Source of the DNA: Timema cristinae
Lineage: Eukaryota > Arthropoda > Insecta > Phasmatodea > Timematidae
Reading direction: 5' to 3'
Length of the DNA: 64,000 nt
NCBI GenBank assembly: GCA_039000515.1
Contig: JBCFYV010000012.1
Span: 2,510,005-2,574,004 of the forward strand
Under the pieces are notes generated by a model. It was not told the DNA's origin and searched no databases. It saw only the letters and a program-made list of their open reading frames with translations. Shown here one piece after another: positions 46,767 to 58,938 of the stretch (the stretch's first letter is position 1; each line of letters opens with the position of its first letter). A program made the position numbers and the translations under genes.

Positions 46767-47825
46767 CTGATGCGGAATCTGTATCGGGGTCTTAACACGT
46801 AGTAAGTCAGATTTTGAAATAGTGTAAATTTTCTGTACATGACATGCATAAGATGGAGTAGAATAAGAAACACATAAAAAGTGAATTATAATTAATTATA
46901 GAAATTCTTGGTTTTGAAATTATAGAACTATAATGAAATTATCAATATCTATAAAATACAATTATTAATATAGCAAAATGTTATCAATGATGACTGCAAA
47001 TAAAAAGCTTTTATTTTCTTAAAGGGTCCTACTATGAAAATATTACTATATAGTGTGCATTCTAAACGGGTAGCTATAGTAAAAAAAAAGTAACAGCGTT
47101 TTTATTCAATTTCAATTTATTAATGAAAATATTGCTGTTAACATAATTACTAAGATATTATAACAAATGCCTCTTTTGAAGATATTCAGGTTTCAATGAA
47201 CAAATAACTTACATTTTACTAAACATTAAAAAAAATCACTCAGGAAATAAGTTACAAATATACAAAATTAATTTTCCATTAATAATAGATTCTTTCATAT
47301 AAATATTATTAAAAATGATTAGCCAGAATATATTATATATATTACAATAAGATTAATAAATCTTACCTTTTAAATATGTTTCATTAAAATATGAACCCTC
47401 TAAATACGCTGGTTTGATTTTGATTTCAATATTGGTATCTTTATTTAACCATAGGATTTGCTGATTTAGATCTATAATATAACTAACTTTGCTCCAAAAT
47501 ATAATGACTACTTTATAGATTCAGATAGAAGTTTAATTAAAAAGTCCACTTTTAACTCTAATTCCCGTTCATGTATTGAATAATTTAAACTTTATTATCG
47601 ATAAAAAAATTAATACCCAAGCCACTTGCGTTGAAGTCTGTTTCAAGTTTATTTACTCTGAATTGAAACAAAATAATAATTTTTAGTCAATTATAAATGC
47701 TGATAGCATAGTCCTCTCGCATTGAGTCATTGTATTCGGTGCACCAGAATGGCGGGACAACTCATCCGAGGTTGGTAATACCCTCACACCAACTGCGGGG
47801 TAAAAATGGAACATGGAGGTTAGCT

Positions 47826-47908
47826 TACATTAGGCTAGGTTAGGTTAGGTTAGGCTGAATTAGGCTAGGTTATGTTAGGATAGGCTAGATTAGGTTAGTG
47901 GTTAGGAG
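47826..47908 (+). repeat. Interstitial TTAGG-like telomeric repeat tract
   Basis: 'ggttaggttaggttaggcta' and further 'ttagg' or 'taggct' phrases make a short degenerate run of the arthropod telomere motif TTAGG. It recurs in copy 2 at about 58815-58885. Confidence 0.65.
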
Positions 47909-48562
47909 TTGAATGGGATTAAAGGTTGTTCCGCAATTCGTGTGGACTGGCTTAACAGGTACACTTTATTCTGCAATTTGGGGGCACCTATTTTATTGCA
48001 AATATTAAAATTTATAAATCAAACAATCACTTTGATACTTTTTGTGTAAGTCCAAAAAAATAGAAAACACTCTTAGAAACTCGTCCATCCGAAATTTTCT
48101 TTAGACCAAATTCAATTAAGACAATCGAAATTCCAGATGGTTCTTAAATTTTTGAAATTTTCACTGTTAGGGATACTAAAAATCGGACATATTCCAATGG
48201 CACACTTACATTATAATACAGTTTGATTAACAATATATTTCTTATTACAAATAAAGATAGAATTTGGCCTAATATTTTACGCACTGTCATTTATGTGAAT
48301 GTTTAAAATCCCACCTTTTAACAGCAACTGAAACGTTACTGTACTTCATTTTACAGGGAGTGAATATAATCAAAACTTTTCCATTTAATATTAATACAGG
48401 TTGGTTTTTAATCGAAAAGAACAATTCGGGTTAACCGTAATTTCAGATAATGGTTATTTGTATAAATGGTTTTACAATGAAGCATAAAAATATATCACCA
48501 ACTATAAAATCAACCAAATACAAGTTAATTAATACTATAATCTGTTTATTATAGTATGACTG

Positions 48563-48634
48563 TCTGAAAGGTCTCTTGTCCTACCAAAATCCTATTAGAT
48601 AGGAGGCATTTGGTAGGGAAAAAAGCCTTTCAGA
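48563..48634 (+). ncRNA. 72-nt hairpin, pre-miRNA-like or small MITE
   Basis: 5' arm 'tctgaaaggtctcttgtcct' then 'accaaaatcctat', a short loop 'tag', and 3' arm 'ataggaggcatttggtaggg' then 'aaaaaagcctttcaga'. Three perfectly paired blocks of 9, 9 and 6 bp are separated by a small internal loop and a 2-nt bulge, the size and shape of an animal microRNA precursor. No known microRNA seed is recognised, and a tiny MITE would look similar. Confidence 0.4.
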
Positions 48635-48739
48635 TAACCATTCTTACCAAAAACAGGGACTAATTGTCTTCTAAATGGTTGAAGTAATTTATTTTAATGT
48701 TGAATACAAAGTATGGCCGTATTAAACAACGTAATTAAT

Positions 48740-48812
48740 AACTAAAGTGCGTATAATCTGAACAGGTAAATAGTACGCGGTTCTAAAAATAATAATAATA
48801 ATAATAATTAAA
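48740..48812 (+). repeat. SINE 3' end with (AAT)n tail
   Basis: 'gtgcgtataatctgaacagg' with 'tagtacgcggttctaa' followed by AAT units matches the 3' ends at 36340-36420 and 33630-33660. The 5' part is missing or too diverged. Confidence 0.65.
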
Positions 48813-49506
48813 GTAGAGGAGGGCAAGATTACTCGGATGATTAAGAGTACGCAGTTGTTTATTTTAGTTGTTGACAACAATTAGAGTAATTTGTTAGTTC
48901 AGTGTCATAAGTCAGTTACCATTATTTCTGTAAATACTTTAGTAGTTATTTTTTCGGTATTTCCAGGCGAAAACTATTTTTTGATCATTTTATTATAGTG
49001 TTTTGACTTTGTTAAATAAGGCTGTGAGCTTTTATAGTTAAATTGATATGAACTACAGTTATATCAGCGAAACGTAGTTTTCTACTACTAGACTGACCCG
49101 TAGAAGCAATTATCAACTGATATAAGAGCTGACATCTAATTAGATTTTTGTTAAACAATTCAGTGAGCGTGCAAGCGTACGCACCGAATTTAAAGGTACT
49201 ATTTACCGGTTTCTAAACGACTTTCTGACATTCATTAGTATTTGTTTAGAAGCATTATCAATCATTCATAAATTATTTATTTTAGTAAAAACTCTCCAAC
49301 TTACGAATGGTGGCACGACAGTGTTCATCTAACGAAGGCTCACTAGTTCATTTGTGACTTTTATAGGCCCATTTGAGTATTTTTACAGTATAAGTTATAA
49401 AATCAAACAAACTATACTACTTTTATGCTTTCTATTTATGATTTATATAAATTAATGTGAGCTTAATTTTTTATCACCTGTTTACTCCTCTTTCCATAAA
49501 ATATTA

Positions 49507-49512
<6 letters not shown>

Positions 49513-49562
<50 letters not shown>
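49513..49562 (+). repeat. (GT)25 microsatellite
   Basis: Uninterrupted GT dinucleotide run of about 50 bp. Confidence 0.95.
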
Positions 49563-49565
<3 letters not shown>

Positions 49566-52500
49566 CCTGGACGATGTTTTGCGTACTCTTATACACTTAT
49601 GATATTATAACTATAAAGATGTATAGCTATATGAAAAGGAACCTACTTGAATTCTTATTTGTCCTTATTATTATATTATAGTTCTTTAATAAGTGTTCCG
49701 TAATTATTTATTGTAATTCTTTCAATAGTTGCCCTATAAACAAAGATAGACTAAGTTAGTCCTCTTACCTCTCTCTCTATCTTACCATAAACAAACTTGG
49801 TACATAAAAATAAAATAGCGTTAGTAAGTCTCTTTTCTAGCGTTCATCTTCACGGATTCGTTATCACTTAAACTCTAGAAAGTGAGCGCATTTTAATGTT
49901 ATTTCATGAAAATAGGTTTAAGTTGTAATATTTTCAGTGAATTATTTTTTTAAACATAAACATATTGAACCCTCCTTAACTAAAATAAGGAATAAAAAGA
50001 AGGTCCAAACAACAATGAATAACAAGGGGACAAAAAGGTGGCAATAGGAGTGAGCGATTGGAGTTCTGTCCTTTGAATGCCTGAGATCAAACATACGAAA
50101 CTCAGATCTCGCAACCCACACCAGTTGCGGAAGTAAATATATGGACGGTCAACCTCATAGAGCTCATTAACAAACAGGTATATATCCCAAAATTACAGTA
50201 AAACGAAAAGACATGTAAAAATACACTACCTATGGATATGGTGAACCATTAGACTAATAAATGCATGAACTAGTTTTAAGTTGATATTTATTCATCAATA
50301 CGTTAATATCATATGAAAATATATAATAATATATTATATGGAGATAATCTTTGAAATATACAAGAAGCTTTCGACAAGCTATTATTCCCACATTCTGACG
50401 ACATGTGAAGTTTTAAAAGAAAAACATCAATTAATTATTTTGAGCGCTGGCATTAAAGAACAACAACATAATCAAATGTGGCTTTAGCTCAACAATAACC
50501 TTATCATAACGTCAAGACTTCCATCAGTAAAGTTTCTCTACGAAATGACTGTCATAATCATGTTATCCTAACAAAATATTCCATAGAACTTCTCAAAAGA
50601 CTATTAACTAACCATACGTTGAAGCTTAATGATTTCATAGTAAAATAAGATCATTCTACGCATTATGCAAATTTAAGCCCAGTTAATAAGTTCCAAATAT
50701 TACAAAAGTTCAAAATAACAAATATGTAACTGATAGAATTCAATATTGACATTATTTCACAAAGTTAAAGATATCGATAATATTCTAAGTTCAAAGATCG
50801 ATCCTTCCCAGAACAAGTAATTAAATCGATATTATTTCAACAATCGATATTATTGACACGATTAAGTTACAAATTAACCACTTAGAAAATAAAAAACAGA
50901 TCTTATTTTTATTTAAAGCATTTAAGAAATGGCCGAAAGAGAATTTTGAAATATGTAACAACAATTTTAAATAAAGGGAAACTATACTAAAATTGCCAAA
51001 GAGAATTTAGACCTTACATTTTAACAATCTGAAACCGGGGCTTCTCCTTCCCCAAATATAATCAAGTCCAAGAGTGACGACAAGAGGTCCTACCGCCACT
51101 ATATATACAACACAGCCCAGAGAAAATGGATGAAGGAAAAAGGGTGGGGGACAACATATGGAACACTCGGGAACAATGCGCGCATGACACCACAGCATCT
51201 AAACAGTTTCTTAGAGCTTCGAGGGTGTCTTTGCCGCTAGAGCTATTTGCATCTCAAGTTCTTTGTCACTACTTCATAACAACACTGGTGGTCATTCTAA
51301 TTCAGGCCACAGGAGCGCGTAGTTGTGATTGATATTTCCTCGCGTTGGTGTTCTGCATCGGCGCTGGGAGTGGTGCAATGGGGTAAGAAACAAGTTTCTC
51401 TTCAATTCTTGTAGCCCCATGCTACAATATCTTTAACATTTGTTTCATATACATACATATATATGCATACATACATATAAATTTGTTTTTTTATAATATT
51501 GTGAAAAAATTCCTCACATTCAGAATATTTAGTAAAAATAATGTTAGTATCAAAATTTAGTACGAATAATGGAATCTAAAATGGAAAATACCTACAACCT
51601 ACTAAGCCCCCTTTTTTATATATATATATTCCGCATCGCTACACAGCGGTTAAGCTCTTTCAGGGTAAAGTTGGCTATTTACTATTAGAAAGCTTTTATT
51701 TGTAGTTAGAATGGAATTTCAAATAAAAACGTGTAAGGCAAACACAGTATTTAGGCCTTATCGCTTACATCATAGTAATTAATAATTATGTTCAAACAAA
51801 AATAGTCTGGTAATATGCATCGACCTAGATAAAGCAATTCTTATCAAATTGCTAAACTTTTTGGGCATTGTTTTGTTTTTGCTAAAGGAGAAAGTAACAC
51901 TATTTTAATCTTTATTACATAAGGTCCAATGCTCAAATGAGCCCCACAGATTGTATCAAGGGATTTGACATGAGAGGTCAGGGTTAATCTCCTGAAAGGT
52001 GCATTAAGGGTGATTTCCTATCTACTCTACAGGAAAATGTTAGTACTTTTGATTTTATATAACCTTCTTATCTTGCTCGCTAGAGATGAAAATTTGTAAT
52101 TACTGGCAGTCAATGGAGGCACTAAAGCAGAATAATAAAAACAATTTATGTCACTCAAGAATTTGTTGAAAAATGACAGGTGCAAACAAGAATAAAACCA
52201 GAGACCTTTGGCTTTGCGGGACAATGTTTTTATGTTTTAACTTTAGTGTAAATATACCCACATTTGCGCGGAGGAAGAATGGAACCTCATTTAAAGAAAT
52301 ACGCATTACTAAACCAGGTTGGAATTTTTATCCCAACCCCTCTATCATTAACAAACCAAACAAAACGATACTGTCGCCTTTAGTGCTTGCCCACCAGTCC
52401 AGGGTATGGGCGTGTAGCCTACTTACTTATAAATTATATCCAGTCTTAGCTTCCTAGTAATATTTAAACTGCACCTACTATATTTATTTGTTTATTTCAT

Positions 52501-52728
52501 CTTTTTCAAAATTTCATATACGTGTCATCGTCATAGTTCCAAAACCTAGCTAGATACCTTAAACTTCGCATCAATGAAAGAAAAGTCTTTGAGATGTGTA
52601 ATTTGCGGTTATCGTTTTCGTGACTGGCCCGAATTTTGATTCCAAATCAAATTTGGCGTTTCATAACGGCTAAACTTTAAAACAAATATCTCCATATTAT
52701 GTAGGTCCCATAAAACGGTTTGTCTATG

Positions 52729-52828
52729 NNNNNNNNNNNNNNNNNNNNNNNNNNNNNNNNNNNNNNNNNNNNNNNNNNNNNNNNNNNNNNNNNNNNNNNN
52801 NNNNNNNNNNNNNNNNNNNNNNNNNNNN
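52729..52828. other. Assembly gap of 100 N
   Basis: A run of exactly 100 undetermined bases, the usual placeholder for a scaffold join of unknown size. Confidence 1.
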
Positions 52829-53261
52829 TTAAAAATTTAAGATTTTAATGTCGGGGAAATTGGTGGGGGCACATTTCTGATCATGAGAGACAGATCCTTT
52901 TTCAATTAGTCTAGTGTAATTAAAAGCACACAGTTAACAATACTCAAAGCAAACAATCTTTATAAGAGTAAATATGGGAGATACATCGATCAAGGCCCAT
53001 CAGATCTTGATAAAGAGGGAATCAGGTGGATTGTCCAACTCACGTTGCAATTAAAATTTATTTTATAAAGCCTAACTTATCTCACACAATGCTGCTTGGA
53101 AATAAACGAGTCTCCCAGCCTGAGAATTTTTGCTCCGGAAGTAATTAGATGCGTAAACTCTGACTAACATAGGGGAAATAATCTCGGACTATTAATTACT
53201 CTACGTTTCTTTCATTGGTTTTTGATAAGATATTTACACATAATCTTTAACTATAAAGCAG
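52829..53261. other. Sequence after the gap, no gene seen
   Basis: AT-rich sequence without recognisable coding potential or structured repeats. Confidence 0.4.
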
Positions 53262-53669
53262 TGGTGAACCCAAGGGGGAGAGGGGCAACCAGGGTATTTG
53301 ACCCCCCCTCTTTCTCCAACACCACAAATATTGTTTTAAAAAGTTAAATAATATCAACTATAGTAACATTAAAGATGTGTCGAATGTAATATGCTACTTT
53401 TTAAGACCAGGCTTCAGGCTTAAGCCTAATATTCAAAATGTTTACGTTCATAAATAATAGCTTCGATCCATTTGTATTATTTAAATTACTTAATTATATA
53501 AAAATACCCCAAATGATTTATAAAAGCATTCCATATTTATAAATTTTCTGGGGCCTTTAGGGCTTAGGAGGCTGTGCAACCACAACCCGCTCTCCCCATC
53601 AAAATGTTATTCTTGCTACAGCCTTGGTTGATTCTCCCCCCAAAGAAAAATGTTTGGGTGCGCCACTGA
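53262..53669. mobile_element. hAT-like MITE with CAGTGG...CCACTG termini
   Basis: The left end 'cagtggtgaacccaag' and the right end 'tttgggtgcgccactg' are inverted matches at 13 of 16 bases. The interior has a poly(C) run ('gacccccccctctttc') and no ORF. No clear 8-bp target duplication flanks it. The right two thirds are shared with copy 1 of the duplication; the left third is not, because there the minisatellite takes its place. Confidence 0.6.
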
Positions 53670-55002
53670 TTAAGTAAATTTAAGAAAATATATTTTATTT
53701 TACCTTTCCTTCTAAATCATCTTGAAATGGGGAACTCACTCTCATGACTTTTGGATGTATAATTTATAAAATCGCCGTTAATGTAAACAAAAAAATAAAA
53801 GAACACTATTAAAACTCCACGATTCTTTCTGCTAAAGAAAACAAGAATTACCGTCAACAACGATTAAATTAGCCCCTCACCCGCCTTAAAACCCCCCCCT
53901 CTTCCCCTTCCCGTTGCCCACTCTATCCGTGCTGAAATGCCTAAATTTGAAAGATATGGTTAAATGTGTTTGCCACTTATAATGATAATGCATGTGACTA
54001 GAATACTTAAACATAGTCAATGTATTTAATTAGTGTATAATTTAATGCTAGTTACGTATACTATTATTATACAATTAATTATATATTTATTTAGTGTATT
54101 TTGTCTTAAACTATACTAAATTAGCTTAATAAATAAAAATTGCGATCTTGAATCTCTTTTCAATAGTTGGCACAATACTTAGCCTGCTACACATGAACAG
54201 CATGACCTGGGGTGTAAAACCCCGAGCTCATTGGCCAGTTACTTATGGGTGAGCGGAAAAGGATATTGGGCAAGGTCATTAGAGCCTCCCTAGCTTGCCT
54301 TGCGTTTTTTCAAGTAGCAAGCCCTGGGTTTCCTATTGTGTTAAGTAGAGCCTTTTAGAAGAAGAATTACTTAAAACACAGTATTCTTGGAATATGAACC
54401 AATATTAGTTTTAAAATTAATAATTCATCACAAGTATATATATTATCAATTTAGACATTAATGTTTACACAGTTTCAAACAGAGAGCATTGAATCAAACA
54501 AAAAACTAGTCCATATCATTTTGGGTATGCGGCGCAGGACTAGCATACCCAGATAAAACAATACTGCACTGTACTATCTAGTAATATGGTCCTATTCAAA
54601 TTTGTAAATGGTTTCAAAGTGTTCATAGTTACAAGATAGTGCTTTGCGAAAGTAGGTGTGTTGAAAGAAAGGATGGGGAGATCCAGGTATTCAGCCTACA
54701 TAAGCTGCCAACTTCATTTCTAACAATTGTCATTTTATTTAAACTGCTCTTTTCACTTACTGATTCATAATATCAGATCTTAACAATTGATAGTTAAAAT
54801 ATCTGCCTACTTTTCTTGGACCCCACAGCTCAACTCATACCAAGAAAACGTCCTTTGTTTCCCATACATGTTTCAATGTAGACACAAAACAAGTATTTTA
54901 ACTTTTGACAGATAATTTTACAATCGGAAGTTCTACAAGTTACATCTAGAAAGTGAATTTCAAAATAATAATTAACTAGTATTTGGTTAAAGGCAGTTTA
55001 CA

Positions 55003-55600
55003 TTAAACTGTAGTAAAAGTAAAAAGCTCAACCTTGTTATAATGTTTTGTATGCAAATCCTCATACTTCGTGCTTTTATTTTTTGGCCGTTCTTTTTTAG
55101 CAATAAATTTGGGCAACATATTAGGAAATATTTTGGAATTTTTGGATTTAATTAAAAACCCCCAGGAATTCGAATCTTCTTTGAATGTGAACTTGGGGAT
55201 AGTTTTCACTTTTTTTTTTTCTTTTGAATTTTGTAGTCATTTGATCTTCTGTATTTTTCTGCTATTTTCGAAAAAAACTGTTAAATCGCATAGAAAATTA
55301 CGCACCCGGTTCATTATCCGTAACTACCGGAACTTTTAATGGATTTAGAAAAACGGTTTTCCACTTTGTGGCACCAAAAAAAATTTCTTTCCCAAAATTT
55401 TCTTTTGGCGCGTTCGATCATAAAAAATTTTGAAAATTGATGTATGAGTAAACTGAATGTGGGGTTTGGGGTGTTGGAACAAATGAATTTAACAATAAAC
55501 CCAAAATTTTTTATTTTGTCCTCCTGCGTTGTCGCTGAAACAATTCAGTGTGTCATGTTGATGGAAAAAATTTTTGATAAATTTAAGCAAAAAAGACTTA
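55003..55600 (-). pseudogene. Second copy of the mobile-element-type protein remnant
   Basis: 55003-55209 encodes 'KIFPNMLPKFIAKKERPKNK' in frame, matching 43990-44110. The SDNAGGQNK region is garbled by indels here. Base errors rather than biology may account for most differences. Confidence 0.45.
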
Positions 55601-57110
55601 TTCTTGGCTTCCTCGCGATACTAGTCATTATATACTTGAACAGTATTTATTTTCTGTTTTCCCCATAATGAAAGCAGAAGTTATCGTCCATAATTGGTGG
55701 GAATGTTTTTTTGAAAAGATAAAACTCGAAAATAAAGAGAAATTTTGGTGCAAGTAAAAAAATTTCTATATAATTATTTATTTTTTTTTTTTCCCTTTTT
55801 AATATAAAAATCTAAAAAAATGTAAACGTGCAAAAAATTTTTGGCCTCAAAATTTGATGAATCCAATCCAAAAAAAAGTAAATTTTCACCCCCCCCCCCC
55901 CCCCGCAAGTTGAAAGTTTTATTTATTTCATAAAACAAAAGGGCAAACGGCAGAAAAAAAAATACTGGCAGTGATATGAAGAAACGAAAAAGGAGGTTAA
56001 AGGAGCGCTGCCAAAGATAACAAGTTTGATATAGTTGGGCAGGAAAGAGGCCCTAGCGAGGTATACAAAACCCCTTTTTTTTTTTGGGATCGGGGCTGTC
56101 ACAATTCCATCAATATGCAGGCAGTTACGCTTTCCGACGCCTTTTCCTAGAAGCTAAAATCTCGGGTATCAGAAACCTTGACTTAGAGGGCCAGTCATCC
56201 CAGGGTTCGTTCCAGTTTTTAAGGGTCAATTTCAAAAGCTTTAAATTTCCCCGAGTTAAACCCGTTATTTCAGATTGAGTCTCTTTGTTCTTTATCCCTC
56301 ATTTAAAATACATTTTGTTTTCTTTTTAGTAAATTATTTAGTCGCCCAAAACTTAAAACCTAATATTAACCCTTAAAATAATTTTGAAAAAATATGTACG
56401 AGGTGAAAATTAAAAAATTAAGTTCTAAATTTTTTAAATAGTAGTAGCTTAAAGCTATTACCTGTGACCATTTTACCGCCAAAAGGGGTCTTTCCCGTGA
56501 TTTTTACAACCTAGTCTCAAAGGGGAGGTAGGAAAAAGGGGTTGAGGTTAGCCCTCCCTCTTGCCACTCTGTGAAACGGACCAGTCTCTTTGCCCCTTTT
56601 TTATGGAAGGTTTAGGGTCGTAGAAAAAATCAAAAGGGGGATTGTTTTCGCCCGCTGGTAGAGGGCATGGGCGAGGTGGTCCCGGGGAAGGACAGGATAT
56701 AAGAATGGGGTGAAAGTCGGGAAGCTAAGTTCAATATGTTTATAAAAGCTGTTATTTATATTTATTAAAGGGGTTTTTTTTATTAGGAAAAATTTTAATC
56801 TTTTTTTAAAATTTTTTGCTAGAGGGGTTTAAATTTACCTTTTTACCATATTTATTGGGACAAAATAAAAAGAAACTTTGAGAAAGAGATCCTTTGTTGG
56901 CAACCACCTCTCACATTTTTTGGAAGTGGGTTTCCGGTTTCCGATAAAAAACATTGTTAATGGGTTGTATTGCAATAACCAAGTGCATTCTAAATGATTT
57001 TAAAAAACTGACCAAATTTCCCAAACCCTAGGTCGTAAACCTTTTAAATTTGTGGTCCTGCTCCTTAAAAAATTCTATTCACGATTACACATCCCATATC
57101 CGTAATTACG

Positions 57111-57488
57111 CACGTGACCTTTCCAACCAATGAGATAGTCATAGACTTCGTCCAATCTAAAACTTCAAAAGAAAATTGTCTACAGGAAGGAGCGAGTGGT
57201 AATTAGTCAGCTGATCATTAAAAGAAATAAAAAACTTTGTTGAGAAACTCAAGGATATACTTAGAATATAGTATATAGGATATACTTAGAATATAGTATA
57301 ATCACAATAAATACATTTATTGTGATTATACTATATTCTAAGTATATCCTGGAGGGTTTTTCAACAAAGGTTTTTTTTAAATGGTCAGCTGACTAATTAC
57401 CACTCGCTCTTCCTGTAGACAATTTTCTTTTAAAGTTTTAGATTGGACGAAGTCTATGACTATCTCATTGGCTGGACCGGTCACGTGT
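57111..57488. repeat. Palindrome (foldback element), copy 2
   Basis: Same palindrome as 46126-46482, with an extra tandem copy of 'aggatatacttagaatatag' on the left arm only (57252-57300), making the arms unequal. Confidence 0.85.
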
Positions 57489-58814
57489 ATATATATATCT
57501 TTAACAAGAATATAACCAATCACAAAATAAAATCTAATTTATTTTGGTGTTTAAGATGGATTTCAATTCCAACGCGCATGAAATTATATTTACTGGCTTG
57601 ATTGGTAGCCGTTTTTAAACCAGTCCTTAGAAGTTAAAGTGAGCAACTTCTACAGAGTACGGACTTACGGACGGATAAGGACTTTGTTGGCCAGAGAAAT
57701 CTGATACTGTGGCACCGATTTATTACTAGACCATGGACTAAGCATGGACTTACTGATGCGGAATCTGTATCGGGGTCTTAACAGTAGTAAGTCAGATTTT
57801 GAAATAGTGTAAATTTTCTGTACATGACATGCATAAGATGGAGTAGAATAAGAAACACATAAAAAGTGATTATAATTAATTATAGAATTCTTGGTTTTTG
57901 AATTATAGAAACTATAATGAAATTATCAATATCTATAAAATACAATTATTAATTTAGCAAAATGTTATCAATGTTGGACTGCAAATAAAAAGTTTTATTT
58001 CTTAAAGGGTCCTACTATAAAAATATTTACTATATAGTGTGCATTCTAAACGGGTAGCTATAGTAAAAAAAAAGTACAGCGTTTTTTTCAATTTCAATTT
58101 ATAATGAAAATATTGCTGTTATACATTTACTATATTATACAAATGCCTCTTTTGAAGATATTCAGGTTTCAATGAACAAATAACTTACATTTTACTAAAC
58201 ATTAAAAAAAATCACTCGGGAAATAATTTTCAAAATATACAAAATTAATTTTCCATTAATAATAGATACTTTTATATAAATATTATTAAAAATGATTTAG
58301 CCAGAATATTTTATATATTACAATAGGATTAATAAATCTTACCCTTTAAATATGTATCATTAAAATATGAACCCTCTAAATACGCTGGGTTTGATTTTGA
58401 TTTCAATATTGGTTTTCTTTATTTAACCATAGGATTTGCTAATTTAGATTCTATAATATAACTAACTTTGCTCCAAAATATAATGACTACTTTATAGATT
58501 CAGATAGAAGTTTAATTAAAAAGTTCACTTTTAACTCTAATTCCCGTTCATGTTTTTGAATAATTTAAACTTTATTATCGATAAAAAAATTAATACCCCA
58601 AACCACTTGCGTTTGAAGTCTGTTTCAAGTTTAATTACTCTGAATTGAAAACAAATAATCATTTTTAGTCAAATTTTAAATGCTGATAGCATAGTCCTCT
58701 CGCATTGGTCATTGTATTCGGTGCACAGAATGGGGGACAACTCATCCGAGGTGGGAATCCCTCACACCCAAATGCGGGGTAAAAATGGAACATGGAGGGG
58801 TTTGTTTTTCATTA

Positions 58815-58885
58815 GGGTAGGTAGGTTAGGTTAGGCTAGATTAGGCTAGGTTATGTTAGGGGTAGGCTAGATTAGGTTAGTGGTT
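58815..58885 (+). repeat. Interstitial TTAGG-like tract, copy 2
   Basis: 'gtaggttaggttaggctaga' and neighbours, the counterpart of 47826-47908 with a few indels. Confidence 0.6.
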
Positions 58886-58938
58886 AGGAGTTTTAATGGG
58901 ATTAAAGGTTGTTCCGCAATTCGTGTGGAATGGCTTAA

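Larger units (their letters stand above)
42296..47955 (+). repeat. Segmental duplication, copy 1 (partner 53367-58938)
   Basis: Starts as 'cattgaagatgtgtcgaatg' right after the minisatellite and ends at 'gcaattcgtgtggactggct'. It is collinear with 53367-58938, differing mainly by single-base indels. It contains a mobile-protein remnant, a poly(C) tract (44843-44875), a 357-bp palindrome, an 11-bp VNTR and a TTAGG-like tract. Apart from these I see no host gene in it. Confidence 0.92.
47956..52728. other. AT-rich region between duplication copy 1 and the gap, no gene seen
   Basis: Apart from the hairpin, SINE tail and (GT)n listed separately, the region shows no recognisable coding sequence. 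50095-50155 ('cacaccagttgcggaagtaa') resembles 47790-47830 ('cacaccaactgcggggtaaa'), a dispersed repeat. Open frames near 51007-51332 and 52027-52457 are short and unsupported. Confidence 0.45.
53367..58938 (+). repeat. Segmental duplication, copy 2 (partner 42296-47955), error-laden
   Basis: Collinear with copy 1. Between about 55050 and 57055 it shows many one-base losses, homopolymer runs (for example 'ttttttttttcttttg') and short drop-outs, while 57056-58790 is nearly identical to copy 1. It then diverges after 'ggcttaaa'. A haplotig joined across the gap would look like this; a true direct duplication is the alternative. Confidence 0.9.
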
